Assembly (NCBI GenBank): GCA_964350315.1
Contig: CAYGJD010000007.1
Coordinates: forward strand, 1 to 64,000
DNA length: 64,000 nt
Direction: 5' to 3'
From: JAJZEO01 sp964350315
GTDB taxonomy: Bacteria > Chlamydiota > Chlamydiia > Chlamydiales > 2-12-FULL-49-11
Shown here: one piece after another, positions 59,671 through 64,000 of the stretch
Numbering within the stretch: position 1 is the first letter of the stretch
How the letters are laid out: every line of letters begins with the position of its first letter
Made by a program: the position numbers and the translations under genes
The notes under the pieces: generated by a model
What the model was told of the DNA's origin: nothing
Database searches by the model: none
The model's input: the letters and a program-made list of their open reading frames with translations, nothing else

Positions 59671-60624
59671 ATGAAAGATCTCGTTGATCAGGCGAATAAA
59701 TTTCTTCAGGGAAAAATTAGAAAGACTCCTGTTGAATTCTCACCTCAACTATCAACTCTTATGGGTAGTCCTGTTTATTTAAAGCTTGAGTGCTTGCAGT
59801 TGACTGGTTCTTTTAAAATTCGAGGAGCGCTTTTCTATCTATCTACATTAAGTGTAGTAGAGAAAAAGCAGGGTGTTGCAGCATGTTCTGCCGGAAATCA
59901 TGGCCTTGGTGTTGCTTATGCAGCAAAAGAATTAGGAGTGCCTTGTACAATTTATGTAACTCAAAGTGTTGACCAGGCTAAATATGATAAACTAGTAGAG
60001 CTTGGGGCCCGGGTGGTTAAATCTAAATTCCCCGGATATGATGACACTTTAGAATGGGCAACTCAAGAAGCAAAAAAGATCAATGTTTCTATTGTTCCCG
60101 CTTATGATGATGAAAAAATCATGGCTGCAAATGGGGGAACTCTTGCAACAGAGGTTTTGGAGCAAGTTAAAGAGGTAACAAATTTTGTTCTTCCAATGGG
60201 TGGAGGAGGGTTGTCAGCTGGCTTTTCATTTGTTGTAAAAGAAAAAAATCCTAAATCAAAAATAGCTGTTTGTCAACTTGCTGATTCACCCGCCTTTCAA
60301 CTCTCTCTTGAGAAGGATAAAGCAATCACCCGTATGCCTTCGATTGAAACACTTGCTGGCGGTATTGAAGGTGGTTTAGGGGAAAAGTGTTTTGATGTAT
60401 TAAAGTCGCGAGTGAGTAGTGTTGCTCTTGTTAAGGAAAATGAGCTTAGGGAAAGTGTTTGTTGGTTGTTAAAAAATCACCAATATTTGATAGAACCATC
60501 ATCAGCTGTTGCTCTTGCGGGATGTCTTTATGGTCATATTCAAACTAACGGCCCTACAGTCATTGTTTTATCAGGAAGAAACGTAAGTTTTTCAACTATT
60601 AAGCTTCTGGTAGAGTCGCATTAA
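59671..60624 (+). CDS. PLP-dependent threonine/serine dehydratase-like enzyme
   Basis: 317 residues from ATG 59671, preceded by GGGAGGAG. Type II PLP fold: QLTGSFKIRGA holds the cofactor Lys, ACSAGNHGLGVAYAA the substrate loop, LPMGGGGLSAG the phosphate-binding Gly loop, and IEPSSAVALAG the C-terminal Ser. No ACT regulatory domain, so it is the catabolic/racemase-like class (threonine dehydratase, serine racemase or ectoine-type). Its partner pump (58188-59669) may export an amino-acid-related product. Its end overlaps the convergent S9 peptidase by 26 bases. Confidence 0.85.
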   Translation: MKDLVDQANKFLQGKIRKTPVEFSPQLSTLMGSPVYLKLECLQLTGSFKIRGALFYLSTLSVVEKKQGVAACSAGNHGLGVAYAAKELGVPCTIYVTQSVDQAKYDKLVELGARVVKSKFPGYDDTLEWATQEAKKINVSIVPAYDDEKIMAANGGTLATEVLEQVKEVTNFVLPMGGGGLSAGFSFVVKEKNPKSKIAVCQLADSPAFQLSLEKDKAITRMPSIETLAGGIEGGLGEKCFDVLKSRVSSVALVKENELRESVCWLLKNHQYLIEPSSAVALAGCLYGHIQTNGPTVIVLSGRNVSFSTIKLLVESH

Positions 60625-62629
60625 TGTGGTGGTTAAACCATTCAACATTTGCTTGCATGACGTCAAGATAGACTTTGGGTGTTGAAGGGCCATGTCCCAT
60701 TCCTGGATAAAGCAAAAGCGCGGCTTCTTTATCACAATGCTTTAACGCATGATAAAACTCATGTGATTGTGACACTGAAACGCGCGAGTCATTTGTTCCA
60801 TGCTGAATTAAGCAGGGCGTTTCAATATTTGGCACAAAGTTGATGGGAGAGCGGTCTTCATAAAGCTCACGATTGTCATAGAAGTTTCCAAGAAAATCAC
60901 TTTGACAAAGAGGAAGATCAGATGTTCCATTATGGCTAACGAGGTTTGACATTCCTGCGCCTATTGAAGCAGCTTTAAACTTGGCTGTTTGAGTGATTGA
61001 CCAGGCAGTCATATATCCGCCATAACTCCAACCCATGATGCCTAATCTTTGCGCGTCAATATTGCCTTTTGCTATAAGACTATAGATTCCTGAGATGATG
61101 TCTTGATAATCGCCACCGCCCCAATCATTGTAATTTTTCCATCGGAAGGTTTTGCCATATCCAGTAGATCCTCTGGGATTTGGTCTAAACACAAAAAAAC
61201 CAGATTGAGCAAAAGAGGCGATGGGGTAGAGGCTAGGATATCCTACAAAAGTTTCAGAAAACACAGAGATCGGTCCGCCGTGTACAACAACTAAAAGAGG
61301 GTATTGTTTTCCTTCTTCATAATCGATTGGGTAAGTAAGCAAACCTTCGACAGTTAATCCATCATTTGAAGTCCACGAATACAATTCGGTTTGTATTTTT
61401 GGATAGGCTAAAAGTGGCTGATTTAAATTAGAGACTTGAATTGGAGTGAAGTTGTCAACTTTTGATACGTAAACTTCTGGGGGAGTTGAGGTCGTCTCTG
61501 AAATAAATCCAAGGGTTGAATTATCCAAGCTAAGAGAAGGTGCTCTAAAGAATGTTTCGCCGGTTTGTATTTCAATTGCAGGTTCACCATTGGTTGGGAT
61601 AAGCATAAGGTGGAATTTAGTTCCTTTAGGCTCATAGAAAAGCACATTCTTGTTATCTCTGCTCCACCCAAGAAGGTTTGGACCAGCGAGTAACGTGCCT
61701 TGATTGTATGTTTGTGAGAGGGGGTGATATCCTGAGCCATCAGAGTATCGAACAGCTACCTGCCTGTCATGTGAATACCTGTGGTCCTTGTTGTTATCTG
61801 TAAGGTATGCAATATAGAGGCCGTCTGGAGAATAGTGCGGTTGAGCTTCATAGAGCGCCTTTTTTTCCCAAGGAGAGATCTTCCCTGTTTCAAGACTTAA
61901 AGTTGCGATACTGCTATTTAAGTAAAAGTCTTCAGCCCCTGTTGAAGGAGAATAGGCAAAGGTGATTTTTTTTGAATCAAATGACCAATCAAATTCTGTA
62001 TTTACTGAAGCAGAATCATTGCCACCTCTTACGCAATATTCATCAGATGTAAGTTGTATTGGGGTTGGATTAGATGAAAAGAGGTCAACCATCCATAATC
62101 GATTGATAACTTTTTTTTCGTCACAAATAAATGAAGGTTTGTTCTTGGTTGTTTCGAGTTGATCTGACATAACAAAAGCGATTTTTTCACTATCTGCAGA
62201 CCAAGAATAGGTTTGGACGCCTGTTTTGCATTGAGTGATTTGCTTAGCTTCTTTTCCATCAACTGGAATGATATAAAGGTTTCTTGATCCATCTTGGGTA
62301 GAGATGAAAGCAATTGATTTGCCATTAGGAGACCATCTTGGTTGTGTCGAGGAGTTCATTGACAATGGCAGTGGAGAAGCAGTTTTTGCATCATTTGCTT
62401 TAGCGGCATAAATTTTAGGTGTCCAAGAAGAATTTTCATTTGACAAAGTTGGTTCTTTGACGACAAAAAGGATTGATTCGTTGTTAGGAGATATTTGAAT
62501 GTCAGAGATCGGTTTAGTGCTTAACATCACCTCAGGAGACCAAATAAGAGGCTTCTCACCGATATTTGAGTGAACAGAAAAAGTGAGAAATAAAGAAAGG
62601 ACAACGACGCCGGTTTTAAAAAATTTCAT
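60599..62629 (-). CDS. Exported S9 family prolyl oligopeptidase-like peptidase
   Basis: 676 residues. Signal peptide MKFFKTGVVVLSLFLTFSVHS, then a WD-like beta-propeller (PRWSPNGKSIAFIS, YSWSADSEKIAFVM, PHYSPDGLYIAYL) and a C-terminal alpha/beta-hydrolase: GIMGWSYGGYM (Ser), HGTNDSRVSV (Asp) and GMGHGP (His). It would cleave short peptides in the periplasm, like acylaminoacyl or dipeptidyl peptidases. It could feed the peptide importers found elsewhere in the window. Confidence 0.93.
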   Translation of the reverse strand: MKFFKTGVVVLSLFLTFSVHSNIGEKPLIWSPEVMLSTKPISDIQISPNNESILFVVKEPTLSNENSSWTPKIYAAKANDAKTASPLPLSMNSSTQPRWSPNGKSIAFISTQDGSRNLYIIPVDGKEAKQITQCKTGVQTYSWSADSEKIAFVMSDQLETTKNKPSFICDEKKVINRLWMVDLFSSNPTPIQLTSDEYCVRGGNDSASVNTEFDWSFDSKKITFAYSPSTGAEDFYLNSSIATLSLETGKISPWEKKALYEAQPHYSPDGLYIAYLTDNNKDHRYSHDRQVAVRYSDGSGYHPLSQTYNQGTLLAGPNLLGWSRDNKNVLFYEPKGTKFHLMLIPTNGEPAIEIQTGETFFRAPSLSLDNSTLGFISETTSTPPEVYVSKVDNFTPIQVSNLNQPLLAYPKIQTELYSWTSNDGLTVEGLLTYPIDYEEGKQYPLLVVVHGGPISVFSETFVGYPSLYPIASFAQSGFFVFRPNPRGSTGYGKTFRWKNYNDWGGGDYQDIISGIYSLIAKGNIDAQRLGIMGWSYGGYMTAWSITQTAKFKAASIGAGMSNLVSHNGTSDLPLCQSDFLGNFYDNRELYEDRSPINFVPNIETPCLIQHGTNDSRVSVSQSHEFYHALKHCDKEAALLLYPGMGHGPSTPKVYLDVMQANVEWFNHHINATLPEA

Positions 62630-62719
62630 ATCTGATTTTACCTACTTAGTTAGGAGATCAGTTTAATTTTTGGAGAATTAAGATTCAACGTCTTTAAAAT
62701 GAGCTTTGTAGGTAGTTGT

Positions 62720-64000
62720 TCACTTTATTTTTTGGTATGAGGCAAGTGCTTCCTCACGCGCAGTTGAATGATCAACAATAGGAGAGGGGTAGTTTGAGAT
62801 TTTATCTGGACTTTCCCATGGCGAGTGTATCCATTGGTTAGATACATCGGCAAGTTCTGGAACAAAGCGTCTGATGTATTCACCTTTTGGATCGAACTTT
62901 TTCCCTTGGAGAATGGGGTTGAAAATCCTAAAGTAGGGCGCTGCATCTGGCCCACATCCAGCAATCCACTGCCAACCGAGAGTATTATTTGCTAAATCAG
63001 CATCAACAAGAGTATCCCAAAACCATTTAGCCCCTTCAATCCAATGAATACGGAGGTGTTTTACAAGAAATGAGCCAACAATCATACGTACTCTATTGTG
63101 CATCCATCCAGTTTGCCAAAGTTCTCGCATACCAGCATCAACAATTGGATAACCCGTCAGTCCTTTTTGCCATGCTCGTAAGTTTTTCTTATTGGGATTC
63201 CAGTCAAATTCTTCGAATTTAATTTTCCATGATTCATCTGCTGCTTCAGGCGAGTGATACAAGAAATAATTCCCAAACTCTCTCCAAATCAATTGCCGAA
63301 GAAACGGCATGCTTTTTTTCTCTTTATAGTCGAGTTTTTTCCAAATTTCATGGGGAGAGATTTCTCCAAAATGAAGATGTGGTGAGAGATGTGAAGTTCC
63401 ACAAATACTTGGAATATCCCGATTGTTTGTGTATTTACTTACTTTTGGTGTAAAGCTTTTCAGCTTGCTCATGGCTCCTTCTCGTCCTGGGGTCCAATAG
63501 TCAGAAAACTCCTCTGCCCACCCTTTTTTAGGCAACAGCTTCAGACTCTGAATCGTTTCAGACTTCAGTTTGTGTGCGCCTTGCATTTTGGGGCGTGATA
63601 AAGGGGTTCGCCATTCACTGTTTTCAAGAAGGTTTCTTGAAAAGGGAGTAAAGACAGAGTAGGGTTTATTGGTTTTATTGAGGATTTGGGATGGGGTGAT
63701 TAGATAATTCCCTTCAAATTGATGGACCGGGACATCTTGCTTGTTCAAGGCAGCAATGATTTTCTTATCACGTTTGCCTAGGTTTGGCTCATATCTATAA
63801 TTCCAGTACACACAATTTATAGGTTTTTCTGAAAAGATCTCTTCTAAAACATCAAGTGCATTGCCAGAACGGATAACCAGAGTAATTCCTTGTTCTTGGT
63901 ATTGCTTTTTTAGATTTTCTAGGGAGTGGTGTAGCCACCAATTAGAAGCAGAGCCTCCCTTCCACTTTTTTTCCTCTTGGGGTGAGTGAATATATAGTGG
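62720..64000 (-). CDS. phrB: Deoxyribodipyrimidine photolyase, N-terminus cut by window edge
   Basis: The frame is open from the stop at 62720 to the last base; the start lies beyond the window. The visible part begins with IHSPQEEKKWKGGSASNWWLHHSLENLKKQY, typical of the antenna domain, followed by the FAD domain: SPHLHFGEISP, LIWREFGNYF, GYPIVDAGMRELWQTGWMHNRVRMIVGSFLVK, WIAGCGPDAAPYFRIFNP. FAD-dependent light-driven repair of cyclobutane pyrimidine dimers. A photolyase in an obligate intracellular lineage is notable and points to a stage exposed to light outside the host. Confidence 0.93.
   Translation of the reverse strand, partial: PLYIHSPQEEKKWKGGSASNWWLHHSLENLKKQYQEQGITLVIRSGNALDVLEEIFSEKPINCVYWNYRYEPNLGKRDKKIIAALNKQDVPVHQFEGNYLITPSQILNKTNKPYSVFTPFSRNLLENSEWRTPLSRPKMQGAHKLKSETIQSLKLLPKKGWAEEFSDYWTPGREGAMSKLKSFTPKVSKYTNNRDIPSICGTSHLSPHLHFGEISPHEIWKKLDYKEKKSMPFLRQLIWREFGNYFLYHSPEAADESWKIKFEEFDWNPNKKNLRAWQKGLTGYPIVDAGMRELWQTGWMHNRVRMIVGSFLVKHLRIHWIEGAKWFWDTLVDADLANNTLGWQWIAGCGPDAAPYFRIFNPILQGKKFDPKGEYIRRFVPELADVSNQWIHSPWESPDKISNYPSPIVDHSTAREEALASYQKIK

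Noticed and set aside
1..64000. CRISPR arrays, tRNA and rRNA genes
   Set aside because: I scanned the intergenic gaps and saw no regularly spaced short repeats with unique spacers, no tRNA-like cloverleafs apart from the tmRNA, and no rRNA sequence.

Overview
This window is an AT-rich bacterial chromosome segment that most likely comes from an environmental (amoeba- or arthropod-associated) member of the Chlamydiae. Seen in the sequence: an ileS / lepB (large SPase I with a long insert) / conserved-protein block in the order known around CT019-CT021 of Chlamydia trachomatis, a tyrP-type aromatic amino-acid permease, a BrnQ carrier, two tandem DUF1207-like outer-membrane proteins, membrane-anchored hydrolases and ankyrin proteins of the kind common in these bacteria, and a tmRNA gene. 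There are no ribosomal genes, tRNAs or CRISPR arrays in the window, so the assignment to the phylum is inference from gene order and protein families; the genus cannot be read. Layout. 1-1513: a secreted protein of tandem 50-residue repeats (cut by the window edge), the C-terminal stub of a paralogue, and ssrA (tmRNA), whose 3' end abuts the stub exactly. 1.6-9.3 kb: membrane protein, ileS, lepB, a CT021-like protein, two small envelope proteins, YggU. 9.4-15.7 kb: tyrP, an exported peroxiredoxin-like protein lacking its catalytic Cys, three overlapping glycosyltransferases, an MFS pump. 15.7-21.1 kb: two DUF1207-like proteins, a possibly exported (p)ppGpp-hydrolase-like HD protein, a FlaR-like kinase, and a double Nudix protein. 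21.1-26.7 kb: a consensus promoter, an apparently leaderless 17-codon ORF rich in Tyr/Phe/Trp, a terminator with competing hairpins, a second aromatic-rich ORF of 34 codons, and then a five-gene run (unknown protein, POT peptide transporter, two membrane metallopeptidases, MHS-type transporter). I read this as an attenuator-controlled peptide/amino-acid acquisition operon and consider it the most interesting object in the window. 26.7-36.5 kb: brnQ, a Cdd1/VOC pair, a lipase, a transporter/Dabb cassette flanked by 48-bp perfect direct repeats, an ankyrin protein ending in a J-domain-like module, methyltransferases, and a mitochondrial-carrier-like membrane protein. 36.7-41.1 kb: a phosphoketolase-acetate kinase operon and rlmN. 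41.2-45.4 kb: an RHS-type polymorphic-toxin locus with a frameshifted short RHS gene, its immunity gene, an orphan toxin-tip/immunity cassette, a third membrane metallopeptidase and an IS4/Tn5-like transposase remnant. 45.5-50.1 kb: the complete cyoABCDE operon (cytochrome bo3 oxidase and haem O synthase). 50.3-64 kb: secreted and membrane hydrolases, an OMF-EmrA-EmrB efflux operon followed by a second DHA2 pump and a PLP dehydratase, an S9 peptidase, and a photolyase that runs off the window. How the genes fit together. The window is rich in nutrient import (TyrP, POT, MHS, BrnQ), export (three DHA2-type and one Bcr-type pump plus a tripartite system) and envelope or host-facing hydrolases. 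Energy genes are xfp-ackA (acetyl-phosphate to ATP) and a bo3 oxidase. The accessory blocks (ssrA junction, the repeat-flanked cassette, and the RHS/IS region) show signs of recombination.
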